Shown here in pieces: positions 33,509 to 44,644 of a stretch of 64,000 nucleotides of DNA. Where the stretch lies: NCBI GenBank assembly GCA_026075535.2, contig AP026544.2, positions 1,798,001 to 1,862,000 on the forward strand, given 5' to 3'. Each line of letters opens with the position of its first letter. The first letter of the stretch is position 1. A program made the translations under genes and the position numbers. The DNA comes from Tricholoma matsutake. Lineage: Eukaryota; Basidiomycota; Agaricomycetes; Agaricales; Tricholomataceae. The notes below the pieces were generated by a model. It did not search any database, had not been told where the DNA came from, and saw only the letters and a list, made by a program, of their open reading frames with translations.

Positions 33509-34005
33509 GGGGTTGAAAGCAACTTATGTCACATGGCTTTGTTGTCGTGTTAGACAGCTGGACAGTCAGACAGGACACAGATGTCCTCAGGAAAATGTTG
33601 TGCAATGCTAGTCAATACTATGTCACTGCCGGTTGTGCTATGGGTGCTATCGGCTGCTACACGATTGGCTGTGGCAGTATGACTTGCTGTGGAAAAAATC
33701 AGAGTTTGCTGATGTTAATCAATCCTTAATTACCGGAAACAGTATTTGCCAAGTATTTGCATGCACAAGTTAGCACAACCCATAATGGTGTATGATATTG
33801 ATGGAACAGTAAATCATGGAGGGACTATTAAGAAGGAGGTGAGTCTTATATAAGCAAGGACCCAACCAAAAAATTCTCCTTTATTCCTTTGGTAGGAATA
33901 CCTTTTTGGCAAGTGAAATGTCACTGGAGATTTGGCCATAAATAGCCATGTTGGCCCCAGGACCATGACTATCATTTTTGGTAATAGGATCCAGTTCATA
34001 TTACA
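33509..34005. other. Non-coding stretch before the DIRS-like element
   Basis: No gene or repeat I can support. It may contain the upstream end of the KDZ element. Confidence 0.35.
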
Positions 34006-34110
34006 TCCAGCTTTGTCTCGAGCTAGGGACTGTAGTCAATGAAGAGTGGAAGGTTGGGCTGTGATCAGAGCGTCAGCTTGGATCGGATCCACAAGCAATT
34101 CAAGCCGCTC
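34006..34110 (-). repeat. Split direct repeat B2
   Basis: 105 bp, TCCAGCTTTGTCTCGAGC to CGCTC. It differs from B1 at one transversion and at several sites where both copies can be derived from an ancestral CpG. Confidence 0.88.
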
Positions 34111-34221
34111 GGGTGGGTGGGATCAAATTGCCAACTTTGTGACTAAGTGCATAGATAAAATGAATTATTAAGCTATAATGCCAAACTACCTGAAGTAAAA
34201 GACTAGGGTGGGAGGGATGGG

Positions 34222-34393
34222 ACAAAATTGAAGGAGCAAGAGATTCTAGGATTAGAAAGAATTCAAGTCTGAATGTAGGTAGGTGAAAAACAAAAGGAAT
34301 GAACCAGCATGTGACTACTGTTTAGCTACTTCACTCAGCAGGATGCTGCTGCCAGATCGCTCCATTCCTTTGCTCACTGGCAGCTTGGGCTAA
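34222..34393 (-). repeat. Split direct repeat A2
   Basis: 172 bp, aligns without gaps to A1 (38949-39120). Nine differences, all TpG or CpA here against CpG in A1. Confidence 0.93.
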
Positions 34394-34498
34394 TCCAGCT
34401 TTGTCTCGAGCTAGGCACTGTAGTCAACAAAGAGCAGAAGGTTGGGCTGTGATCAGAGCGTCAGCTCGGATCAGATCCACAAGCAATTCGAGCTGCTC
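34394..34498 (-). repeat. Split direct repeat B1
   Basis: 105 bp, directly next to A2. Pairs with 34006-34110. Confidence 0.88.
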
Positions 34499-34554
34499 AC
34501 CCACAAGGCAACGAACTCCCACAGTGAGAAAAAATGCAGCGGCAGCCCAACCCA

Positions 34555-35510
34555 TCAGAGAGGAGGTGACACATTCAAAAGAGTAAGGTTACTGAGATGT
34601 CGAGAGGCCACTAGTTCAAATGCCTGTATGTAAGCTTGATATGCTAGAGATTTCCATCTTCCAGTGATTCTAACAATTTTGGGGCTGACTCCTTGGGCTA
34701 AGTAGAACGAAGCACCACCAATCCTGAAAGAGTGTCTGAACATGGTTCCCCAGCCCCAGGACATGATGATGGAATTTATTCTTTTGAGGGCTGTGTCTCT
34801 GACCATGGGCCAGATGTTGCCCTTCTTGTCCATCCACAAGAACAGCAGGTCACCCAGTCCAGCTGGTACTACATTTGCAAGGTTCCTTAGGGCTTCAAGC
34901 ACAAAGCCCTTGCTGTTTGACCAGATATACCAATTGTATTTTGCCTGCTGATGCTGTTTTTGCTGATGGTAGGTCAAGTCGTGCATATTCTTTGCTGTTT
35001 AGGTCCCAGTCCAAAACCACATCTGCTCGCTTCAGGTGCTTTGTCCCACTAAAACTAGCTCTGGATCAGACTGAAACTTCACCAAATCTCATCATTCCCC
35101 AGTATGCACATGATGCCATGGCCCAAATGCAGGCGTCGAATGGGTCCTTTAGGTTCAGAGATGATTTAAGCATGCATAGCATTGGGACCATGAACGGTGG
35201 TCTAAGTGGTCATTTTCAGTTGCCAAAGATGTTCCTGAGGCCTCGGAGTGACCATCTGACCCTATCATGGTCCGATTGAGAGAGTGGTTCAGGCCAGCCT
35301 TGTGCTATATGCCATGCTCTGACACCTGAGAGATATTTGCCAATGGTGTCGACAGATACTGGTTCGAAAGGGCAATCTGCTGTTAGGGAAAGGTCAAGTT
35401 TGCTGGGATTTGTGATGGCCCAAATTGCAAAGGAATGCAAAAGTTTGAAGGATACTGGAAGCCGTGTGCTCTCAGGAATCGAGAAAATATCACAGAAAAG
35501 GTGAAACTTT
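34555..35510 (-). pseudogene. Tyrosine recombinase of the DIRS-like element
   Basis: N-terminal core-binding part: SFKLLHSFAIWAITNPSK and TIGKYLSGVRAWHIAQGWPEP. The catalytic domain shows the first Arg in a WGMMRFGEVS block (around 35070). The H-x-x-R motif is in RHSFRIGGASFYLAQGV, and the Tyr nucleophile region is RWKSLAYQAYI. Together these make the R..H-x-x-R..Y set of tyrosine recombinases. The enzyme would integrate the circular cDNA of this element class. Broken by two TGAs near 35210-35216 (both likely Arg) and by a frameshift near 34990. Confidence 0.85.
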
Positions 35511-35741
35511 CATAGGCCTGAGCCATAGCTAGTGGTGTCACACAATGAGGCTCGCGAGGCTAAGCTAGCCAGGAGCTGTATTATGGGAACATCAATTGTC
35601 GAGGGTGGGGGCAAGTTGATACCTATCCATTGGAAAATTCTGTCCTCAGCCTTGCAGTCTGGGCACAAGGGTGAGTGTTTAAGCTGGAGTCGCCCAGATG
35701 CTGAGCAGATAGCTGGTTCAATGGGTGTAATTGTGGGTCCA

Positions 35742-37158
35742 TTAATCAAGAAGCAGGTTAGTACAGTAACAGGTAATCTGAGAGGTGGCGAGGTAGGGGA
35801 AAGAAGACCCCATTGGTTGCTTGGGGAAAACCTTTGAGGAAACCTTTGATATCGCCATGCGAGAGCACGTCTGCAATGTTGTTCCTGCCTTCCACATGTA
35901 TGGGACACCTGGGGCCCATGTCCACACAGCCCAGGAAGCTCCTACTGTGATCCCAATGCCAAAGGAAGTGCTTGCATCTCCCCACCAGTTGATATCTATT
36001 AGCTGTGGTGAGGCTAGTGGTACCCATGTTGGAGAATGTGACAGAATGAATGCTACTTCTTCTAAATCGGCCTGGATATAGAAAGGAGGGCATCTCCATC
36101 CCTTGGGCAAAATAAAGGATAATGCGAAGTAAGAGAGGGATCACAGAAACAACTGGATCAGCAGGAAAATGCAGAAAATGTGAACTAACCTGCCATGTAG
36201 ACATGCTGATTCTTTGGCTGTGAAACGACTGGAGTTGGATTGCCACAATGCGAGCAGCTGCTGTATTGCTTCTAGTTTGTGTGGTGGAAGGCTGACCAAT
36301 CTGGAGACCAGATCCCAGTCAAATCCGATGTAGCACTGTGTCGATGTGAACGGTCTTAGCTTTGCAAAGCTCCAGGGAACTCCAATATCAGCTGTTAGAG
36401 ACATAGATTCTATTTCTGACCAGGAATGGTGTGCAGCTTTATAACGAAGAAATCGTCTACCCATTTTCTGAGTGGGCCAAAACCAGCAGCTTGGTAAATG
36501 GCCACTAGCATATCTGCAACTGCTCCAAACACACCAGCACTGGAGCTCAGACCAAACATAACTGCTCAATCGACGTAGATGAGGCCCTTCCAGAATATGC
36601 ACAGTGAGTTCTGCTGATCTGGCCTCACTGGGGTTGTCCGATAGGCTGCTGAGATGTTGAACATTGCTGCCACACAACCATCTGGTAACGATAGGATCAG
36701 CTCCACTGTGCTGTCAAATGTTCCCCATACAGTTGGGAAGTCATTGGGGTTGATGTTGAAGTTCACAGAGGGGGTCTGAGGGTCATTCCAGGGAAAAGAA
36801 AGATCTTGGATCATTCTGAACTTGTCAGAGCTCAGTTTGGATACCAGGCCAATTGGGGAGGTGCAAAAGGGACCAATAAGGTGTTCCAGATCATTGGGGA
36901 GAAAGCCCTGGGAATAATGGCCTGCAGCTACTTCCCCAGCTATGTAGTCACTGATAAAGTTTGGATCGATTAGCGAGGAGGCATGATTTTCGAAAAATTA
37001 GGGTGCACTCTGGCAGGGAGTCAATACCCACATCGAAGCCATTAGAGATACCTAGTAGAATATGTTCCCAGTCTGACACAAGATTGTATTTACAAAGAAG
37101 GTTCCTAGTTCTGATTGGATCAAGAGGGGTGACAACCCCATGAGGGTCAGGCCCACAA
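35742..37158 (-). pseudogene. RT-RNase H of the DIRS-like element
   Basis: Begins overlapping the gag-like frame (TPLDPIRTRNLLCKYNLVSDW). RT motifs: FISDYIAGEVAAGHYSQGF, GLVSKLSSDKFRMIQDLSFP, AAMFNISAAYRTTPV and KWVDDFFVIK (V-D-D catalytic pair). The thumb-like DIGVPWSFAKLRPF ... YIGFDWDLVSRLVSLP follows. RNase H-like: INWWGDASTSFGIGITVG ... VWTWAPGV and NNIADVLSHGDI. Breaks: a frameshift near 36965, TGA 36566-36568 (Arg expected before AVMFGL), a frameshift near 36420 and another near 36110. Confidence 0.82.
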
Positions 37159-38918
37159 TCAACAGGTCTTAGCTCCATGGGAGGGTCCTCCACAGATACT
37201 GCACCCATGATGGTTGGTGCATGCACCTCCAAAAGGGCAGAAGGATTCCTTTGCCCAGGTGAAGCAGAAAATTCTCTTGTCTGGACCAAGCAGAGCATGC
37301 TTGCTCTTGGCTTCTCCCCCAGCCAGTGGGTATGCTGCACGCCCTGCTGATGTTGATTCCACCTTGCAGTCGACTGGGAGGTGGCCTTGGTAGCCACAAT
37401 GAAAGCAATGATGGGACTCACAAGACTTCTTACACAGGGACTGAGAAGTGGTGGAATCCCCCAGGGCAGGACGCTTCGGAAAGGACATCAGCAAGTGCAA
37501 TGTAGGGAAACTCTTATTGAACTGTTGTGTCATCAGACATGATACCACCAGCGAAACCGCATTCATATCTAAGGTGCCCAGATCATGTGTGGGATTCTGC
37601 ACCAACAGGAAGCGCTGGAGGACATCATACTCCACAGCAACCTGCCAACCATGCAATCTAGCTAATTCTGGCACAAACTTATGATGTGCTGCCAGTGCTT
37701 TAGCGCAGCTCTCACCATGGTAGAAACGAGTCTGCTCCTCTGCTGTCGAAGCTGCGCTAAGCCAGTCAACAATTGAGATAGATTTCTCATCCTTTCTATC
37801 GAGTGGTTTGGCTGAAAGACCTCCTTGACTATTGATTATAAAATCCTCTTCACCTTCAGCAGAACACACACAGGCTGAGTGAGTCAGTGCCAAGTAAGGG
37901 ACATATTTGAAAGAGCGGAAAGCCTCCTCAACCTTCAGAGGAATGGCTAAATGAGGGACTGTCAGATGCCAAGGCACAAGACACAAATGGGGGGTAAGAG
38001 GCCAGAAACAAAAAACGAAAACAGGTGTACAAAACCACCACCACGAGACTTCCGCCGTTGAGATCCAGGGTGCATGCCTGCAAAGGGCAGGATCTGCTCG
38101 GTACCAGTTGAGAGCCTTTAGCCCCAATAAACGAAAAACGGTGCAGCCGAGCCGAGAGGGAGGGGTGGGAAGCAAGGCTTTAGCCCCATCACATGATGCA
38201 GGCCTTCAGCCTAAATGATACCACGCGGGCCTCTAGCCTTCTCGATATAGACATGGCCTCCAGCCTGATCGGTACGAAGTGGGCCTTCAGCCCAGCAATA
38301 CAATGTAGCAGTGACTTCATGCAGGGGGGTACCCATGCGTCGAGCAGCAGTGTAAGAGGAAAGGGCGTACTCACCCAAACTAAGGGGGCTTGCTTTGAAT
38401 CCGGGGATTATGTCAGGGAGCGATGTCTTCTTCAATGCGGTTTCCTCGGCCGTTTTGGCTACTAGCTGGGCCCGAGCGTGTTCAGCCGCAGCATCCTCCA
38501 AAAAGAGCGTTCGCTGGGGACCCTGCTGCCGTGCTGGAGCATCCGGGCCTACTGATTCGTTATCGTTGCCAGCAGGGGCTGCCTGGGTTCTCAGTTGGGT
38601 TGGTTGTGCAGCCAGTGGTTGATTGCTTGCTAGCCGCGCGACTTGTTCCCGTAAACGTGTTATCTCATCTTGCTGGCGACGAAACAACTCCCTATCCACT
38701 GGTGTTGCTGTCGCAGGACCTGGATGAGTTTGGGTGGTCGCTCGGGTCTGTGTCGGAGCTGTGTGGGGATGCAGCCCTGCCGCAGGTGCGGTAGGTCTAG
38801 CTGCTGAGGGTTGCTGCGTCGAAGGTGGAGATGGGGGAGTCTGGCCTGCTGGCGGCTCCCTGGTAGAAGAGGATGAACCTGGGAGGTGAAGGCCCAAGTG
38901 AGCTCCAGTCTGAGCCAT
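37159..38918 (-). pseudogene. Gag-like protein of the DIRS-like element
   Basis: The first part, 38918-38211 (ATG, MAQTGAHLGLHLPG), is Pro/Ala/Gln-rich with a short coiled coil (RELFRRQQDEITRLREQV). The second part, in another frame after a break near 38200-38000, contains FKYVPYLALTHSA, SISIVDWLSAASTAEEQTRFYH and HDLGTLDMNAVSLV. It ends in two zinc motifs: a knuckle CFHCGYQGHLPVDC, then a CCCH-type CFTWAKESFCPFGGACTNHHGCSICGGPSH. This gag with a CCCH finger is usual for fungal YR retroelements. The CpG-rich first part has no internal stop. Confidence 0.78.
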
Positions 38919-38948
38919 TATGGACGAAGTTTTGAAAAGAAAAGAAAA

Positions 38949-39120
38949 ACAAAATTGAAGGAGCGAGAGATTCTAGGATTAGAAAGAATTCGAGTCTGAA
39001 TGTAGGTAGGTGAAAAACGAAAGGAATGAACCAGCACGTGACTACTGTTTAGCTACTTCGCTCAGCGGGACGCTGCTGCCAGATCGCTCCGTTCCTTCGC
39101 TCACTGGCAGCTTGGGCTAA
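38949..39120 (-). repeat. Split direct repeat A1 (gene-proximal)
   Basis: 172 bp, copy of 34222-34393. Keeps all ten CpG dinucleotides of the repeat. Confidence 0.93.
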
Positions 39121-39512
39121 GGAAAGGTAACTCAAGAAACGGCCATAGCTATCAGGTTAGACTCTCATTTCTGAGCTGCGAAGCTGAGGCACTTTTGAAT
39201 GCCTGATCCACTGCTCGCTCAGAGTGGCATTGCCGAATTTAGTAGCTTAACCCAAACCGGTTGCCAAAAAGGCCCTAAGTAAGTTATAATTCTGCAGCGC
39301 ATAGCTAAGAATTCAACTTTCGACCTCGTCGGGTTATGATAATGGTAGTTGTTAGACCCAATTTGACATCGGCATTTCGCTTGACATGAACGGTGCGCCC
39401 TGGCTGAAGAACGTGTCTTGACCAACTCCGTCCAGACCGAGATGGGGCATCCCCAGGGCATAGACAGAAACTAAAGCCTGCTCGATACTTTTCCATACGT
39501 TCAAAGCCATTA
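39121..39512. other. Intergenic, 3' of the TLDc gene
   Basis: No gene seen; presumably the 3' untranslated region of the TLDc gene and the junction with the DIRS-like insertion. Confidence 0.5.
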
Positions 39513-41671
39513 TTAAGGACCAATGCTCCACACCTCCAGTCCAACGCATTCGAACTTGATAGCTCCTGCCTTCTTCGGCCCGAGCGTACACAGTGGATCG
39601 TTCCCAAATGTCAGACAATGCGCGCTGGATCCATCAAGGAGAGATTCATCAAGGTAGAGCCCATATTGTCCGTCCCTGGTGGTGGAATGGCCATTAGTGT
39701 GGCGAAGCAGATGAGGAAAGAAAGCTAAACTTACCCTCCCCCAAATGAGATATACTCTGGCTCACACAGCGCAACATAATCATTCCTTCCTGTCCATTTG
39801 AACACCTCGAACTTCCCATCAACATACTTCCACATAAAGGACTCCCCACTCCCATAATATCCCTTCCCCCGGCTGGGATGCACACCCTCCTCACCCATCC
39901 ACAACCCAAACAACGCGTCTCCGGCATCTTTCACCACTAGCAGCGCGCCCTTCGGACTCGGTACTCCCAGCCGTGGGGGTGGGAATTCGCACTGAGTGTA
40001 GAGCGTATTCAGGGATATACCATGCTGATCGAGGGAGTACAGGAGCGTCCATTTCCGCGGAAGACGAGCGAGGGCTGGGAGATGGGTTCTGATCTGCGAA
40101 GATAATATTAATGACATTTGTTAAAGGAAGAATGTAGATAAACAAACTTTATCAGCAAGATAGATGTCTAGAACAGCTGCCGTAATAGCTTTCCGACCCT
40201 CCAGCTGCACATGCCCGCTCTTCTTGTCCATGAACTCGGCAACACCCCCGACGTACGCAGGCTCCTCTGACAGTTCATTCCCTCTGGTAACTTCCTTGCC
40301 ATGACCATGCCCATTTTCCCTACCACTTCCACTCCCACTTTCATTGGGACGAACGTCAATCATCTCTCGCCCGTGCCCACCTCTCTGTTCTGCCCCGCTT
40401 TCCTGCTCTTTCTCCTGCTCCATTTCCAGCCTTAGATCTGCCGAAAACCCCTTATCCCAATCGTACCGCTCCCCGACATAACCGGGTGCACCGCTAGGTG
40501 GCGTGTAAACGTGTGACGCGAACGGTGAGGTCCGCGAGTGATGCCCAAACGGTGTTCCGTGCGATATGCGCATGTCGGATGTAGATGGCAGAGTATGTGC
40601 GTGGCGTACAGAGTGCACATGTGGCTCGATGCTCCGTGGCCGAGGATTGCTGCTCTCGGTAGACGACGACTCAACGTTGAAGAGGGTCTCGAGGGAAGGA
40701 TGTCTGCTAGTGCTGCTGCTTGGCCCTGATGAGACGTCGACGGTGTTCGACTTGGCGGAGAGTAAAGAGGACATCCAACGCGAGGAAAGGCCGGAGAGGG
40801 TCTGGTAGGAGTTCGAGCGCTGGGCGGTGTGATGCGCCTCAGGGGTGCTTTTGTGGGATAGTGGGTCGTTTATCTCGCCCGCTGGGGTGGAGGATGCGGT
40901 GGAGGTGCTTGCGACTGGGGGAGCTAGAGTCGATCGTGCAAGCTGTGTGGGTGAGCGAGTGGGAGATTGGCGGGGCATTGAGACAGCTGTATGATCATCG
41001 CTTAGTACGGGTGGAACTGAATTATGAACGGGTTTGGAGGCGAAGAAGTTGTGATCAAGGTCCAGCAGCGAGGTGGAAGCGTCCGTAAGAACTTCTAGAC
41101 CATCTCTAGATTGCTCTGGTATTAAATTTTCAGCTTCGCTTTCTGGTGGCTCCGAAAGCGGCCATGGAGCATCATCAGTCCTAGATGCAACCTCTTGATC
41201 TTGCTCTTTTAACCGATACAGTGGGTCGTCCTCGTACAACAGTAGTTCATCCAAAACACCACGTTTATTTCGCTCTGCAGCTTCTTTCGCCTCCTGGGCG
41301 AATTTTCCAAAGAAACGCAACGTTGAGTTCTTCCGAAAGTGGTCTCCATCATTAGCATCGGTGGATGAAGATGAGATTTCAGTCGAGGGTGGTAATACAA
41401 AACCTAGCGTCGATAATGGATCATCTGTCGCTGAAACAGATACAAATGAACTGGAAAAATCTGAATCGGATCCAGAGGCATCTCGACGATCGTGATAGTA
41501 TGATCGCGGACGAGAATATGACATGGGTCCTTGGTTAGGGTCCACTGGTACCAGGGTAGGTGATGAGCGGGGAGTAGCTGGAGAAAAGAGAGTGGCAAAT
41601 CTATCAACGTTAATACCAGCTTCGACGTTGGCTTGTGTTTGGCCCTGAGGTTTTGGTAACGAGGTGACCAT
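39513..41671 (-). CDS. OXR1: TLDc-domain protein, OXR1-like
   Basis: Three exons: 41671-40148, 40093-39735 and 39675-39513. The introns are 54 and 59 nt with GT..AG ends and consistent phases, giving 681 residues. The N-terminal 500 residues are low-complexity Ser/Thr/Pro-rich and probably disordered. They contain an FFGKFAQEAKEAAERNKRG helix. The C-terminal TLDc domain is clear: LPALARLPRKWTLLYSLDQHG, GALLVVKDAGDALFGLWMGE, GESFMWKYVDGKFEVFKW, YGLYLDESLLDGSSAHC, and the ending FECVGLEVWSIGP. OXR1/TLDc proteins protect against oxidative damage and are linked to V-ATPase regulation (family knowledge). The gene is intact and CpG-rich; the nearest transposon is about 390 bp downstream. Confidence 0.92.
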
Positions 41672-42667
41672 GGTTAGCAGCTTATTTCAGTTCTCGGCAA
41701 GTTCCTAGCGTCTGGCGACACGTTGAATGTGATAATCTCGTCGTATGTCATTCGGGAACAACATACCTTTTCCGAAGGACTGTTATGCTTTCGAGGTCAA
41801 TGAAACGGTAGCGCTCAGCATGAAAGATACATAGCGGTGACAGACGCAGTGTATTACCACACATGCCAAATAAGATAAGATTAGATTTTGAGAACAAACG
41901 GCTGCTTCTTTAATTTCAAGTTCGTTCCTGCCATTATATCCTTTACAGAGCCCTCGACAACTTAGGCTGTCAGTTCTAGTGGCAAGGATCCTCTGATTGC
42001 CACTGCTTTTTCAACCAATTTCAAGTTGCGTTACTACAACTTTACTACGAGACTCAAACGAGACTAAGTTGGACAATGTGGTAGGTTGTGCAACTCGGGT
42101 GACAGTTGGTTTTGACTGCTCTATGAGACATGTAAACAATCAATACCAGGCATTTTTTCGTCAAGTTGCGTTTCGAGGAGTGTTCTAACGTTTTGTGAAC
42201 GGTAAAGGACGTAACGATTTTACTGCGTATCCGAAGTTTTATAATTACCTGCCAGTGGCCGTTGTGAACTTCGTCTCGGGAAATGAAATAACTCTCAGTT
42301 GTAGCGGTTGAGGGAATATCGACAGAATCCCTATTCATGGGCATCATTGGGCTTCCTCCGAGGACCGCCGATGATCAAGTTGTTGGACGGTAACAGCACT
42401 AATGACTGGGCATCATAATGTTCATCTGATGAGCCACACATCATTATAACGGTAATCTTTGCCAATGATGGCGAGCATATCCCAAGAGCCCTCGTGCTTC
42501 AGAATTTGTCACTTCCAGTCTGATCACTTTTATCCTTCTCAAGACTCAGAGTAAGCATCCCGTTGTGCTCATGGTGACACTCTTACTTAATAGCCCATTT
42601 CAATTTTACCAGTCGCAAAGTCCAATTTATCACATTGACGATCACTTATGTACCATATTTCGGGAGT
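41672..42667. other. Intergenic region, upstream of the TLDc gene
   Basis: About 1 kb between the TLDc start and the 3' end of the small secreted gene. No coding sequence I can support. It should hold the TLDc promoter. Confidence 0.5.
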
Positions 42668-42923
42668 CTAAGGCTTCTTTCCCTTCTTTCCCTTCTTTCC
42701 CTTGTGCTTCTTGTGGCTATGCTTCTTCTTCTTTGGGATGGGCTCCCTGGCCTCCAAAACGTTGCCTCCCTCATCTCTGGCCTGCACAAGTTGTGGTTAG
42801 CACGGTTAGGTAGGTGAAACATAGGAATTGCGGCACCTGGATACTGTCACCACCAGTAGCGGGGCCAGGGTTGGCCATGACCACACCTAAGAAGGCGACG
42901 GCGAGGACGTAGATCAATTTCAT
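42668..42923 (-). CDS. Small secreted lysine-rich protein
   Basis: Two exons, 42923-42837 (29 codons) and 42781-42668 (37 codons plus TAG), joined in phase 0. The 55-nt intron has GT..AG ends and a CTAAC branch-point sequence. The product is 66 residues. It starts with a signal peptide, MKLIYVLAVAFLGVVMA, likely cut after Ala17. A short mature part (NPGPATGGDSIQARDEGG) and a C-terminus made almost only of Lys, His and Gly (KKKKHSHKKHKG, then three GKK units) follow. It has no Cys. It fits the fungal small-secreted-protein class. A role as an effector, cell-wall or nucleic-acid-binding peptide is speculation. Confidence 0.78.
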
Positions 42924-42995
42924 AGTGGTTTAGAAGTTTGTTTGCTGTAGTTGAGGTTGTGGTAGGTTGGTCGAAACTAGGTCAAGTTGACCAGT

Positions 42996-43003
42996 CTTTA
43001 TGG
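42996..43003 (-). promoter_or_regulatory. TATA-like box of the secreted protein gene
   Basis: CCATAAAG on the minus strand, about 75 bases upstream of ATG 42923. Confidence 0.35.
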
Positions 43004-43617
43004 AATTGGGAAAAGGGGCAAAAACTTTTAAATGGCCTGTTCCGTGAGACCAGACCACACCCGCACAGTATCCGGGCGGGAGAGAGGCATGGAGCACGCT
43101 CCGCGTGCTCGAATCGCGTCCTTATTAGTATCCTAAGAACTTTTTTTGTCTATGATGTGAGCCTTAATCTATCTGAGCTCTACTCTCGCGCTCAACTAGT
43201 GATTCGCATATGAATTTATGTCTCAACCCTGTTGCGAAATTAGAGCCTCCTATTCCAAGGATCGACTTGGAAACGTCCTAACCGCTCTATACCAACTTGG
43301 CGGCTTTCCGCATCAGTCACGAAATGACTCCTATGACACTTAGGGTCGAGTGTCGGTGATATATTAACTTTTATTCTGGTCCCCTAGTTGGGTATTATCT
43401 ACAAGTCATCATGCGTATTGAACCCCGCCCTACATCCGAAATATTAACGAGCAATGCAGGAAACAAGGTAGACTTAACACACATTTGCCCACTGGCACAT
43501 GCCGCATCCATGCTGCGTTGTATTTCAATGGATTCGTCAAGGGTGTTCAAGAGCTGGAACTGGCTGAAGTTCGATTGCTCCCTGTGATCCGTGTATTAGC
43601 AAATAACAATTCAATAG
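43004..43617. other. Intergenic region
   Basis: About 600 bases without a supported gene. It lies between the secreted-protein promoter and the 3' end of the gene at 43618. The part next to 43618 could hold a third exon of that gene (see there). Confidence 0.45.
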
Positions 43618-44407
43618 TCATACTAAAGAAGCGAACCTCCGAATCTTCTGTTCCTTAACTTCTGCATCTCGCTGGTGTTGTTCCATCCTCATCTTGTTAA
43701 ACCTCTCCTGTCCAGCTATCGTGCGAGGAATCAGCTGGCTCCCAGGTCCATTCAATTTCCAGGACCTGAAGCTGGTTAAAAACTCTTCCACTGTCGTCTG
43801 ATGCTTCTCCACGATGCGATGCAGTGTTCCTGTATCGTCATCCCAGTGGTAAAGGCTTCCATTGTTTCCCGCCTGAAATACAAAGCAGAGACTGGATCTC
43901 CTGGAGTACATGATAGGTCTGACAGGCCACGGGAGCTCGTGCGCGACAGTTAATTCCAACTCAAGCTCGCTAGGATAATGGGAAGGGCCAAAGAGCGGGG
44001 TAAGCTGCCATGTTTTCCACTGATTTGACCAGGCTTCAGGAATGATGCCTTTCGGAATGTTGTACCATGTTTCATGAACGTTGCTTGGACGGGGCCAAAC
44101 GAGCGACGTTGGGCTTGATAATACTTTCAGAGCAGTGAAGGAGGTATCTTGAATGGAAACGGGTTGCTGCACAAGTACAAGTCGAGATTATGTCAATAGA
44201 TTCTGAAATATGTGTTCAAATCCTCACATTATGGGGTGGATAATTGACGCCTGTTGATATATGTTGCCGACACCAGGTATGAGAGTTAGGGAGACTAAGG
44301 CCGGTGACAGATGCCGTAAATTGGTCGTGAAAAGTCAGAACCGACTTATTTATCGCCTTAAAACATGAACGGGATGTCTTCTGCAGAAAGATCGAAAAAC
44401 GTAGCAT
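43618..44407 (-). CDS. Uncharacterised protein, possibly mitochondrial
   Basis: Exon 1 is 44407-44228 (60 codons) and exon 2 is 44166-43618, with a 61-nt intron (GTGAGG..GTGCAG); 242 residues. The N-terminus (MLRFSIFLQKTSRSCFKAIN) is basic and amphipathic with no acidic residue, as in mitochondrial presequences. The middle carries TWYNIPKGIIPEAWSNQW and HELPWPVRPIMYSRRSS. The C-terminus is a charged helix (RFNKMRMEQHQRDAEVKEQ). I do not recognise the family. An alternative end is possible: GTATGA at the stop could be a donor for a 42-nt intron, adding about 14 codons. It is divergent from the thioesterase gene, 237 bp apart. Confidence 0.72.
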
Positions 44408-44644
44408 AGTGAAATTGCGTCAAATGGCATTTTAATGGGCATCGAAGGAAGCGTTAATTAAATAGCCCCTAGGCTGAGAATCACGCGCTTTGTAAATGGG
44501 GTTAGGGTTCCGGGTATGCCGTGCCCGATGATCACGTATATATTATCTGTATCATTTATACTCAGATTGTCGCTGCAGTGCTGAGGATCTTCACCTCGAC
44601 CTCCAGTTTCACACCCCACCAGCAATCCCAACAGTCTTGGAACC
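44408..44644. promoter_or_regulatory. Shared divergent promoter region
   Basis: 237 bp between two start codons facing away from each other. A TATATATT stretch at 44537-44544 l lies about 100 bases upstream of the plus-strand ATG. Confidence 0.45.

Larger units (their letters stand above)
34006..39120 (-). mobile_element. DIRS/Ngaro-like tyrosine-recombinase retrotransposon
   Basis: About 5.1 kb on the minus strand with the diagnostic split direct repeat order A1 - ORFs - B1 - A2 - B2. A1 is 39120-38949, B1 34498-34394, A2 34393-34222 and B2 34110-34006. B1 and A2 abut; a 111-bp spacer separates A2 from B2. Coding order is gag-like protein with zinc knuckles, RT plus RNase H, then a tyrosine recombinase, with no DDE integrase and no target duplication. 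This architecture is that of Ngaro-type YR retrotransposons (established knowledge). Frameshifts and stops inactivate RT and recombinase. Confidence 0.92.

Noticed and set aside
36141..36677. 178-codon frame as a single RT protein
   Set aside because: Its first half is out of frame with the RT motifs (the VDDFF frame is different); only the second half is true coding sequence after a frameshift.
39219..39618. 88-100 codon frames overlapping the TLDc last exon
   Set aside because: The real last exon is 39675-39513 in another frame, ending FECVGLEVWSIGP; the longer frames are shadows.
42054..42347. 97-codon minus-strand frame in the intergenic region
   Set aside because: No recognisable motif, no splice support, and average composition for non-coding DNA here.
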